Assembly (NCBI GenBank): GCA_002336765.1
Contig: DDES01000157.1
Location: 873 to 15,513 of the forward strand
DNA length: 14,641 nucleotides
Direction of reading: 5' to 3'
Source: Novosphingobium sp. UBA1948
Lineage (GTDB): Bacteria; Pseudomonadota; Alphaproteobacteria; Sphingomonadales; Sphingomonadaceae
Part shown: one piece after another, positions 1-5,478 of the stretch
How positions within the stretch are numbered: the stretch's first letter is position 1
Layout of the letters: the number at the start of each line of letters is the position of its first letter
The notes under the pieces: generated by a model
Told to the model about the DNA's origin: nothing
The model's database searches: none
What the model saw: only the letters and a program-made list of their open reading frames with translations
Position numbers and translations under genes: made by a program

Positions 1-851
1 AGCAGGTTGGTCTGGAAGGCGATTCCGTCGATCACGCCGATGATCTGGTTGATCTCCTGCGCGCTGCGCTCGATGGCAGCCATCGCGTCGATGGCGCGGG
101 TCACCACCACGCCGCCTTCGGTGGCTTCGTGATGGGCTTCGTTGATCGATTTCTGGACCTCGGCGGCGCTCTTGGCGCTTTCGCGGACGCCTTCGGTCAC
201 CTGACTCATCGCGGCATTGGTTTCTTCCAGCGTCGCGGCCTGCTGCTCGTTGCGGCTCGACAGGTCATCCGATGCGGTGCGGATTTCGGTGGCGCCGTTC
301 AGCACGCCGCGGGCGCTGGTGCGCACCTGATCGATCGCTTCGGCAAGGCTGTGGACGGCGGCATTGAAATCCTGACGGAGCTGGTCATAGCCTTCGGGGA
401 AGGGGTCGGCGATGCGGCAATCGAGGCGATTGTCGGCAAGGCTGCGCAAACCGCCGCTGATGCTGGCAACGATCTTTTCCTGCGTGGATTGCAGCGCGCG
501 CATGGCTTCGGCATTGTCGCGGAACGTGTGCATGGCCCGGGCCATGCGGCCCACGCAATCCTGATGATCGGCATACAGCATCGGGCTGGTCAGATCGCCA
601 GCAGCCAGCGCTTCCATCCGTTCGACCGTGGCGACATAGGGGCCAGACGTGCGATCACCGGCCAGCTTGACCGACACAGCCGTCACCACCACCACGGCAG
701 CAGAAAGACCCATGCCGATCGTTGCCGAAATCGCGCCGGTTGCCACCAGCACAGTGGCCAGCAGACCCAGTGCGCTGACCGCAGTCAAAAAGAACAGCAA
801 GGCCGAAAACTTTTCGCGGATCGTCGCGCTTTTTTCAAACCAGTCGAGCAT
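1..851 (-). CDS. Methyl-accepting chemotaxis protein MCP1, N-terminal part (cut by window edge)
   Basis: This is a chemoreceptor that would signal to CheA/CheW from the inner membrane. About 283 codons are visible, ending inside the signalling hairpin at the sequence IAFQTNLL, so the C-terminus lies before position 1. Residues about 14-39 and 41-64 form two hydrophobic helices with only a few residues between them, so there is essentially no periplasmic ligand domain. A HAMP region follows (motif ALAAGDLTSP), then a second HAMP-like segment (GGLRSLADNRL), then the methylation helix region (ASDDLSSRNEQQAATLEETN). ATG codons at 863, 857 and 851 are all in frame after an upstream stop. I chose 851 because GGAG at 861-858 lies 6 nt before it, but 863 is possible. 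The coding part resembles the downstream half of the neighbouring MCP gene, which suggests tandem paralogues. Family call is sure; ligand is unknown. Confidence 0.93.
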   Translation of the reverse strand, partial: MLDWFEKSATIREKFSALLFFLTAVSALGLLATVLVATGAISATIGMGLSAAVVVVTAVSVKLAGDRTSGPYVATVERMEALAAGDLTSPMLYADHQDCVGRMARAMHTFRDNAEAMRALQSTQEKIVASISGGLRSLADNRLDCRIADPFPEGYDQLRQDFNAAVHSLAEAIDQVRTSARGVLNGATEIRTASDDLSSRNEQQAATLEETNAAMSQVTEGVRESAKSAAEVQKSINEAHHEATEGGVVVTRAIDAMAAIERSAQEINQIIGVIDGIAFQTNL

Positions 852-857
852 GTGCAT

Positions 858-861
858 CTCC
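858..861 (-). promoter_or_regulatory. Shine-Dalgarno GGAG favouring the 851 start of MCP1
   Basis: On the minus strand GGAG lies 6 nt before the ATG at 851. It sits inside the codons that follow the alternative ATG at 863, which itself has no purine-rich element at a good distance. This supports the shorter protein beginning MLDWFEK. Confidence 0.5.
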
Positions 862-914
862 ATTCACCCGACTCGCCCGCGCAATCTGAGCGCGGATTTC
901 GGGCTTTCGTGACA

Positions 915-922
915 TTAACCAT
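915..922 (+). promoter_or_regulatory. CtrA-type half-site TTAACCAT upstream of MCP1
   Basis: The exact octamer TTAACCAT is present on the plus strand, about 64 bp before the preferred MCP1 start. TTAACCAT is a known CtrA-associated motif in alphaproteobacteria, where CtrA commonly controls motility and chemotaxis genes. The same octamer lies at a similar distance and in the same orientation upstream of MCP2. The motif is seen; control by CtrA is inferred. Confidence 0.45.
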
Positions 923-994
923 AGGCCCTGGATGGCAACGTCCTGTTTGCGTCCCCCCTCGTAGTTTCCCGAGGGAAAACGCGGCGGGAGCCGG

Positions 995-2824
995 TTAGAA
1001 CTGGCTCCAGTCATCATCATCGATCTTGAGCGCCAGATTGCCGCTCACCAGCTGCGGCTGGGCGGGGGACCGGGCAGCGGCAGAATGGCGGTTGCGGAAC
1101 AGCGAATGGGTTTCGGCGGTGGCCAGACCGGTGCGGAAATGGCGGATGCGCGATTCCATGTCCTTCGCTTCTTCGGCCAGCGAGCGGGCGGCGGCAGTCG
1201 CCTCTTCGGACATGGCGCTGTTCTGCTGGGTAATGGCGTCCATCGCGCCGATGTCGGCGTTGACCTCGGCCAGATGGTCGGCCTGAACCACGGTACCGCT
1301 GGCGATCTGGTCGATCTGGGTGCTGATCTCGCCCACGCGGGACACGATGGCGTTGAGCAACTCGCCCGTTTCGTGCACCAGACCGACACCTTCCGCCACC
1401 TGCGTCGAGGAACTGCCGATCAGCGCCTTGATATCGCGCGCGGCGTCCGCGCTGCGTTGGGCCAGCGCGCGCACCTCGTTGGCGACCACGGCAAAGCCCT
1501 TGCCCGATTCGCCGGCACGCGCGGCTTCCACGCCCGCATTGAGCGCCAACAGGTTGGTCTGGAAGGCGATGCCGTCGATCACCGAGATGATCTGGCTGAT
1601 TTCCGCCGAGGAGCGCTCGATGGCGGCCATCGCATCGGTGGCGCGCACCACCACTTCGCCCCCCTGTGCGGCCTCGCTGTGCGCGGCGCCCACGGCCTCG
1701 CGCACACCCTGCGCCGATTCGGCGCTGGCGCGGATGGTGCTGGTCACGGTTTCGAGCGAGGCGACCGCCTTTTCCAGCACATGGGCGTGCTGTTCGTTGC
1801 GCCGCGCCAGATCGTCCGATGCGCTGCGGATCTCGGCGGCGCCGGTGTTGACCTGTTGTGCGGTCTGCATCACCCCGCTGATCACCTCGGCGAGCGCGGC
1901 CATCGACTGGTTGAAGCTCTCGCGCAGGAGTTCGTAATCATGGGGCAGTTTCTGTTCGATGCGATAGGCCAGATTGCCGTCGGTCAGTTCCATCAGGCCG
2001 GTGGTGATCGCGCTGACCACATTGGCCTGTTCGAAGGCTGCGGCGCGCTGTTCGAGGGCTGTGGCGCGGAACACTTCGATGGCGCGGGTCATGGCGCCGA
2101 TCTCGTCCTCGCGGTGGGTTTCGGTCTTGCCGATGTCCAGATCGCCGGCGGCCATCGCCTCCATTACCTGCGCGGTGTTGGCCAGCGGGCGCAGCGCCAT
2201 ACGGTCCAGCGCGCGCACCGCCCATTGCACCAGACCGATCACCGAGGCGGCCAGCACGGCCAGCAGGGCCAGAATGATCGTCAGGCTGGTTGAGGAACTG
2301 GTCTGCAAGTCCTGTTGACGCTTGGTGGCTTCCAAAGTCAGTGCGTCGATCTGGCCGCGATGGGTGGTATAAAGCTGGGTGAGGCGGGCATAGGACTGGT
2401 TGGCGGCATCACTGTCATGGCGGGCAATGGCGGGGACAAAGCCCGCGTCCAGCTCTTTCCAGAATGCCTTGGCTGACTGGTTCGAGCCTTCCAGCAGACC
2501 CTTTTTCAGGCCCTCGTCGAGATCGGCCGTTTGCCAATAGGCCTCGCGAGTCGCGAAATCCTGCTCCAGCTTGGCCAGACGCGCGCGATGCACATCCAGT
2601 TCGCCCGGCTCGGCCAGCAACAGTGTCGCTTCCAGATAGGGTTCAATCACATATTCGGGCGGAGGCAGAATATCGGCCACGAAATCGCTGATCTGCTGGT
2701 TCTGGTGGTGTAGCTGGCCACCGACACGGATGCGGTTGATGCTGAAACCGGCGATCAATGCAGTGCCAACGATTGCGCCAGTGATGATGGCTGCGCCGGT
2801 TTTGCTCTTGCGCGTGATGCTCAT
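995..2824 (-). CDS. Methyl-accepting chemotaxis protein MCP2, complete, with CheR/CheB-docking tail
   Basis: A 609-residue transmembrane chemoreceptor. TM1 is at about residues 11-28, followed by a periplasmic, probably helical sensing domain to about 180 (with DILPPPEYVIEPYLEA near 51-66), then TM2 at about 181-201. A HAMP domain spans about 203-260 and a second HAMP-like segment about 265-318 (GLMELTDGNLAYRIE). The signalling domain has its hairpin tip at about 417-440 (IDGIAFQTNLLALNAGVEAA), the highly conserved CheA/CheW contact region. The protein ends in DWSQF, which fits the x-[HFYW]-x-x-[HFYW] pentapeptide that tethers CheR and CheB. The start is the ATG at 2824; GGGG about 8 nt upstream is only a weak ribosome-binding site. 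It is separated from MCP1 by about 143 bp and diverges from the CheB-like gene. Ligand cannot be read from the sequence. Confidence 0.96.
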   Translation of the reverse strand: MSITRKSKTGAAIITGAIVGTALIAGFSINRIRVGGQLHHQNQQISDFVADILPPPEYVIEPYLEATLLLAEPGELDVHRARLAKLEQDFATREAYWQTADLDEGLKKGLLEGSNQSAKAFWKELDAGFVPAIARHDSDAANQSYARLTQLYTTHRGQIDALTLEATKRQQDLQTSSSTSLTIILALLAVLAASVIGLVQWAVRALDRMALRPLANTAQVMEAMAAGDLDIGKTETHREDEIGAMTRAIEVFRATALEQRAAAFEQANVVSAITTGLMELTDGNLAYRIEQKLPHDYELLRESFNQSMAALAEVISGVMQTAQQVNTGAAEIRSASDDLARRNEQHAHVLEKAVASLETVTSTIRASAESAQGVREAVGAAHSEAAQGGEVVVRATDAMAAIERSSAEISQIISVIDGIAFQTNLLALNAGVEAARAGESGKGFAVVANEVRALAQRSADAARDIKALIGSSSTQVAEGVGLVHETGELLNAIVSRVGEISTQIDQIASGTVVQADHLAEVNADIGAMDAITQQNSAMSEEATAAARSLAEEAKDMESRIRHFRTGLATAETHSLFRNRHSAAARSPAQPQLVSGNLALKIDDDDWSQF

Positions 2825-2883
2825 GGATACGACCCCGATTGCTGCAGGGCCTCGTCAAGCGCCCTATTTGATCGCGCTTTCCA

Positions 2884-2891
2884 TTAACCAT
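2884..2891 (+). promoter_or_regulatory. CtrA-type half-site TTAACCAT upstream of MCP2
   Basis: An exact TTAACCAT lies about 60 bp upstream of the MCP2 start, in the same orientation relative to the gene as the copy upstream of MCP1. The shared block extends to ten bases (ATGGTTAATG on the coding strand). It lies in the divergent region, so it could also affect the CheB-like gene about 145 bp away. Regulator identity is inferred. Confidence 0.45.
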
Positions 2892-2917
2892 CGAATCCCA
2901 AGGCGGAGTTTGATTTC

Positions 2918-2939
2918 CTCTAGGGCGCACTACCTAGAG
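2918..2939. promoter_or_regulatory. Perfect inverted repeat CTCTAGG-N8-CCTAGAG, possible operator
   Basis: Two perfect 7-bp arms (2918-2924 and 2933-2939) flank an 8-bp spacer, in the divergent region between MCP2 and the CheB-like gene. The dyad ends 7 bp before the sigma-54-like element. Its size and symmetry suit a dimeric DNA-binding protein, but no regulator is identified. The CCTAG core recurs in the TGCCTAG direct repeat upstream of the LuxR-type regulator gene. Confidence 0.35.
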
Positions 2940-2945
2940 TGGGGG

Positions 2946-2960
2946 AGGCATAACCTTTGC
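2946..2960 (+). promoter_or_regulatory. Sigma-54-like -24/-12 promoter for the CheB-like gene
   Basis: The stretch AGGCATAACCTTTGC has GG at 2947-2948 and GC at 2959-2960 separated by exactly 10 bases. Against the consensus TGGCACG-N4-TTGC it keeps GGCA and TTGC. The predicted start of transcription is about 60-65 bp before the ATG at 3036. Sigma-54 promoters are common for flagellar genes in alphaproteobacteria. Spacing and core bases are seen; use is inferred. Confidence 0.35.
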
Positions 2961-3035
2961 CATTTTCCCGCTAAATGGAGTCAAGCCGCAAACGCGGTCG
3001 GGAATATTTGAGTCTTTGACGGGAAGTGAGCCGAA

Positions 3036-4064
3036 ATGAACGATGCACGTGTGCTGGTGGTGGACGATTCGGCGGCCATGCGGGCGCTGTTTTCCGACGT
3101 TCTGGAGCAACAGCGCAATGTGACCGTGATCGGCACCGCCGCCAATGCCGACGAGGCGCGCGACCAGATCGCCCAGCTTCAGCCCAATGTCATCACGCTC
3201 GATGTTGAAATGCCCGGCATGAGCGGCATCGATTTTCTGGCCGAGCTGATGCAGAACAACCCGATGCCGGTGGTGATGCTCTCCTCGCTCACCCAGCAGG
3301 GCACCGAAACCTCGCTGCGCGCCTATGAACTGGGCGCAGTGGAATGCTTCCCCAAGCCGCTGAAAGCCACGCCCGAGCAGTTCGCCAAGACCGTGGGCAA
3401 GCTGGGCAAGATCGTGCTGGCCGCGGCCAATTCCAATGTGAAGGACCGCAAACCGGTGGTGCGCGAGGCCAAGAGCCGCCCCACCTTCACCTGGAACGGA
3501 CATTATCTGGCTATCTCGACATCGATGGGTGGCATAGACGCGCTGACCCAGATGCTGGCCGATTTCCCCGCCGATTGCCCGCCCACCGTGATCGTATTGC
3601 AGAGCGAACCCGCGCTGGTGGACACATTTATCAACCGCATCACCGGCGAGGCGGACTGCAAGATCGTTCCCGCCAAGGATGGCGCCTCGCTGACGCCGGG
3701 TACCGTGCATATCGCTGCGGATCCGGAAAAGCATGTGGTGTTCGAACCGGGCAGCCCGCCCAAGCTGCGCATGGTGATGCGCGATCCGGTGGATGGTGCG
3801 CGCCCCTCGGCCACGCTGTTGTTCGGCACGATGGCCCGCGCGGGCGTTCCGGCGGTGGGCGCGCTGCTCACCGGCATGGGAGCCGATGGCGCCAAGGGGC
3901 TCAAGATGCTGCGCGATGCGGGCGGCCGCACCTTTGTCGAGGATCCGGCGACTGCCACCGTGGGCGAAACCCCTGCCGCCGCCGTGGCGGCCAATGCCGG
4001 TGAAAAAGTCCTGCCGCTCGACCAGTTGAGCGCCGCCGCGATTGCCTGCTGCAATCAGGCCTGA
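3036..4064 (+). CDS. cheB: CheB-like receiver/methylesterase-fold protein lacking the catalytic histidine
   Basis: A 342-residue protein with the CheB layout: receiver domain (about 1-125), linker, and CheB C-terminal domain (about 155-335). The receiver looks functional, with D10/D11, phospho-acceptor D56 (TLDVEMPGM), S83/S84 at the switch and K107 (FPKPL). CheB normally removes methyl groups from glutamyl residues of MCPs using a Ser-His-Asp triad. Here Ser is present (S163 in ISTSMGGIDAL) and Asp is present (D284 in LLTGMGADGAKG), but the His of the usual QHMPP segment is S190 (VLQSEPALVDTF). The late GMP segment is also altered (VGETP). Methylesterase activity is therefore doubtful. GGGAAGTGAG at 3021-3030 serves as ribosome-binding region. 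The gene stands alone, divergent from MCP2, with no cheR, cheA or cheW in the window. The fold assignment is firm; the biochemical role is open. Confidence 0.88.
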   Translation: MNDARVLVVDDSAAMRALFSDVLEQQRNVTVIGTAANADEARDQIAQLQPNVITLDVEMPGMSGIDFLAELMQNNPMPVVMLSSLTQQGTETSLRAYELGAVECFPKPLKATPEQFAKTVGKLGKIVLAAANSNVKDRKPVVREAKSRPTFTWNGHYLAISTSMGGIDALTQMLADFPADCPPTVIVLQSEPALVDTFINRITGEADCKIVPAKDGASLTPGTVHIAADPEKHVVFEPGSPPKLRMVMRDPVDGARPSATLLFGTMARAGVPAVGALLTGMGADGAKGLKMLRDAGGRTFVEDPATATVGETPAAAVAANAGEKVLPLDQLSAAAIACCNQA

Positions 4065-4070
4065 TCCTTT

Positions 4071-4095
4071 ATGCTGCACCTGTCGGGTGCAGCAT
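4071..4095 (+). repeat. Perfect 10-bp hairpin just after the CheB-like gene
   Basis: ATGCTGCACC (4071-4080) pairs perfectly with GGTGCAGCAT (4086-4095) across a 5-base loop. It starts 6 bp after the stop codon. No T-run follows on either strand, so it is more likely an RNA 3'-end stabiliser or operator than a terminator on its own; the real terminator lies about 20 bp downstream. Confidence 0.55.
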
Positions 4096-4114
4096 AGCTA
4101 CCTCTCGCAGATAC

Positions 4115-4152
4115 AAAAACCCCCCGCTGGCCAGAACCAGCGGGGGGTTTTT
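4115..4152. terminator. Bidirectional intrinsic terminator between convergent genes
   Basis: A 16-bp perfect stem (4115-4130 with 4137-4152) has a 6-base loop. Its outer end is A5 on the left and T5 on the right, and its centre is very GC-rich (CCCCCCGCTGG). It therefore gives a GC hairpin followed by a T-run on both strands. It separates the plus-strand CheB-like gene from the minus-strand LuxR-type regulator gene, whose stop is at 4166-4168. Confidence 0.92.
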
Positions 4153-4165
4153 GCCAATACCGTGA

Positions 4166-4768
4166 TCAGTTGACCAGCGAGGCCTCGATGGCGATGCGGA
4201 TCGCTTCGGAAGTGTGGTTGGCGCCCATCTTGGTCAGCATGTTGGCGCGATGGATTTCCACCGTGCGCGGGCTGATCGACAGCTTTTCGCCGATCATGCG
4301 GTTGGACAGGCCACCGGCCACGCCCGCCAGGACTTCGCGTTCGCGCTTGGTCAGGCGATCGACGCGGCTACGGGCCAGCGCTTCGCGCAGCTTGGTCGAG
4401 CCGAAGACTTCCGCCTTGGCTTCGGCCGTCTCGACCACCTTGACGATTTCCTCGCCGGTGAAGGGCCAGGCGATGTAGTCGATCGCGCCTTCGAGCACGG
4501 CCGAAACGATTTGGCGCGTTGCGGGATCCTGCGCATAGCCGATCACCGGCAGCCATTGCCCGATGCGGCCCATCTGCGCCAGCAGCGCGCCGATGGCGCG
4601 GCCATCGTCATGCACCAGCAGCAGGCCGTTTTTGGGCCAGCGCGAGATCAGCTCGGAGGCATCCTCGAACGGCTCGACATGGATGGAGCTGCCCGCCAGG
4701 CAGTGCGAAATCGCGGCGCGGCGACGGACATCACCATCGACGAGAAAAAGGCTTGTTCCGTTGCTCAA
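4166..4768 (-). CDS. FixJ/NarL-family regulator with degenerate receiver and LuxR-type HTH
   Basis: A protein of about 200 residues with a receiver-like domain (about 1-125) and a C-terminal LuxR/GerE helix-turn-helix (about 134-193; LTKREREVLAGVAGGLSNRM and ISPRTVEIHRANMLTKMGA), which predicts DNA binding. The receiver departs from the family. The acidic pair reads VDGD (D11, D13). The acceptor region LLLVHDDGRAIG (D54 or D55) lacks the usual MP. The switch Thr/Ser position is A79 (PVIGYAQD). The conserved Lys before Pro is W101 (YIAWPF). Phosphorylation may thus be absent or altered. The only start found in this frame near the receiver is TTG at 4768; an upstream stop at 4799-4801 excludes a longer ATG start, and AGGGGG lies about 10 nt before the TTG. 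The gene follows fliS by about 320 bp, so it may regulate motility genes, but its targets are unknown. Confidence 0.85.
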   Translation of the reverse strand: MSNGTSLFLVDGDVRRRAAISHCLAGSSIHVEPFEDASELISRWPKNGLLLVHDDGRAIGALLAQMGRIGQWLPVIGYAQDPATRQIVSAVLEGAIDYIAWPFTGEEIVKVVETAEAKAEVFGSTKLREALARSRVDRLTKREREVLAGVAGGLSNRMIGEKLSISPRTVEIHRANMLTKMGANHTSEAIRIAIEASLVN

Positions 4769-4794
4769 GGTAAATCTACCCCCTGTTGGACATC

Positions 4795-4802
4795 GTGGTT
4801 AA
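4795..4802 (-). promoter_or_regulatory. CtrA-like half-site variant TTAACCAC upstream of the regulator gene
   Basis: On the minus strand TTAACCAC, one base from TTAACCAT, lies about 27 bp upstream of the TTG start at 4768. Its orientation relative to the gene is opposite to that of the two MCP copies. The match is weaker and may be chance. Confidence 0.25.
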
Positions 4803-4823
4803 TGCCTAGCAAAGATTGCCTAG
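4803..4823. repeat. Direct repeat TGCCTAG-N7-TGCCTAG
   Basis: Two identical 7-mers at 4803-4809 and 4817-4823 are spaced 14 bp start to start, about 35-55 bp upstream of the regulator start. Such phased repeats can bind a transcription factor. The CCTAG core is shared with the inverted repeat upstream of the CheB-like gene, hinting at a common regulator; this is inference. Confidence 0.3.
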
Positions 4824-4919
4824 ACAGTGGACGCGAACTGGCTCCGTTTCGGCATACCTTTCGATCCGAAATCGATTCATTGTCAGGGGTTTAGGTATAA
4901 ATACTTGCGTCCATCGACG

Positions 4920-4938
4920 TATATCCATTGCGGATATA
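4920..4938. repeat. Perfect inverted repeat TATATCC-N5-GGATATA
   Basis: Arms at 4920-4926 and 4932-4938 flank ATTGC. The 19-bp dyad sits in the AT-richer intergenic region about 150 bp upstream of the regulator start. It could be an operator. No T-run follows, so it is not a terminator. Confidence 0.4.
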
Positions 4939-5087
4939 GTCTGGTTCTATTGCGCACTGCGGCATATCTTGGAAAAATGTGCATTTTCCGTGATGGCGCG
5001 TAGTGTCTGCCAGCATTCCGCCGATGCAAAGCATTGCAAAATTTTTTTGGTAGGGGGTATGCGGTTTCGCGCCGCACAGGCTCGAAC

Positions 5088-5465
5088 CTACTGCGCGGCC
5101 CGCGTCATGCCCTCGTTGATTTCGACAAAGTCCTGCCGGATCCTGGTCAGTGTGGCCGAGTCGAAGTCAAGAACGCTGTCAAGCACCGCGCGGCGCGCCA
5201 CCGTATAGAGGTGCAGCAAGGCCTGCGCCATGCTGTCCTCGCCGCTGACACCCATCTGCAAGGCGGTCAGCGCCGACATGGCACGGGTCAGCGCCTGGCT
5301 CTTGGCCAGATTGTCGCCGCGTTCGGCGGCCAGCATCGCGCCGCCCAGCGCGGTAATCACCTGTTCATAGCACAGGCGCACCAGTTCGGCGGGGCTGGCA
5401 CCGGCCACGCGCGCGTCGAATTCGACGCGGCGATAGGCTTCGGAAGGATTGCGTCGCGCAAGCAT
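5088..5465 (-). CDS. fliS: Flagellin export chaperone FliS
   Basis: FliS binds the C-terminus of newly made flagellin in the cytoplasm, stops it polymerising early and delivers it to the export apparatus. The 125-residue length is typical. Near the N-terminus the protein has the family pattern of a Tyr-rich start followed by helices (AYRRVEFDARVAGASPAELVRLCYEQVI; conserved elements AY, the S-P-x-x-L-V-x-L-x-Y-x segment at about 23-34). The rest is predicted all-helical, as expected for the bundle. It starts at ATG 5465, 13 bp after the fliD stop, and is the last gene of the flagellar operon. No flagellin gene lies in the window, so its client is encoded elsewhere. Confidence 0.9.
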   Translation of the reverse strand: MLARRNPSEAYRRVEFDARVAGASPAELVRLCYEQVITALGGAMLAAERGDNLAKSQALTRAMSALTALQMGVSGEDSMAQALLHLYTVARRAVLDSVLDFDSATLTRIRQDFVEINEGMTRAAQ

Positions 5466-5478
5466 TTACGTCGGCCCC

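Larger units (their letters stand above)
4769..5087. other. AT-richer non-coding region upstream of the LuxR-type regulator gene
   Basis: About 320 bp separate fliS from the regulator gene, both on the minus strand. GC content of hand-counted 60-base lines is about 43-53%, below the flanking genes. I see no convincing gene here; open frames crossing it are unlike the neighbours in composition and overlap fliS antisense. It holds several short dyads, including TATATCC-N5-GGATATA, an imperfect dyad at 4971-4989 (AAAATG-TG-CATTTT core) and TGCAA-N4-TTGCA near 5025-5038, plus a TTAACCAC element and a TGCCTAG direct repeat near the regulator start. It probably carries that gene's promoter and operators. 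Confidence 0.6.

Noticed and set aside
965..1008. Short dyads around and after the MCP2 stop (GGAGCC...GGCTCC; TTTCCCGAGGGAAA) as a terminator
   Set aside because: The first is imperfect and overlaps coding sequence, the second has a very small loop, and neither is followed by a proper T-run on the minus strand.
2876..2889. A GG-N10-GC arrangement on the minus strand before MCP2
   Set aside because: Only the GG and GC agree with the sigma-54 consensus; the remaining bases do not, so it is likely chance.
2972..2993. A sigma-28-like promoter (TAAA ... GCCGCAAA) before the CheB-like gene
   Set aside because: Only 9 bases separate the two elements, whereas about 15 are expected, and the -10 part has two mismatches.
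2934..4079. A 381-codon open frame on the minus strand
   Set aside because: It is antisense to the CheB-like gene, which has clear receiver and CheB motifs.
5060..5076. Hairpin TGCGG-N7-CCGCA just after fliS as a terminator
   Set aside because: The stem is only 5 bp and no T-run follows on the minus strand, so it is not a convincing intrinsic terminator.
4816..5208. A 130-codon open frame crossing the AT-richer region
   Set aside because: It runs into fliS antisense, shows no family resemblance and has no good ribosome-binding site.
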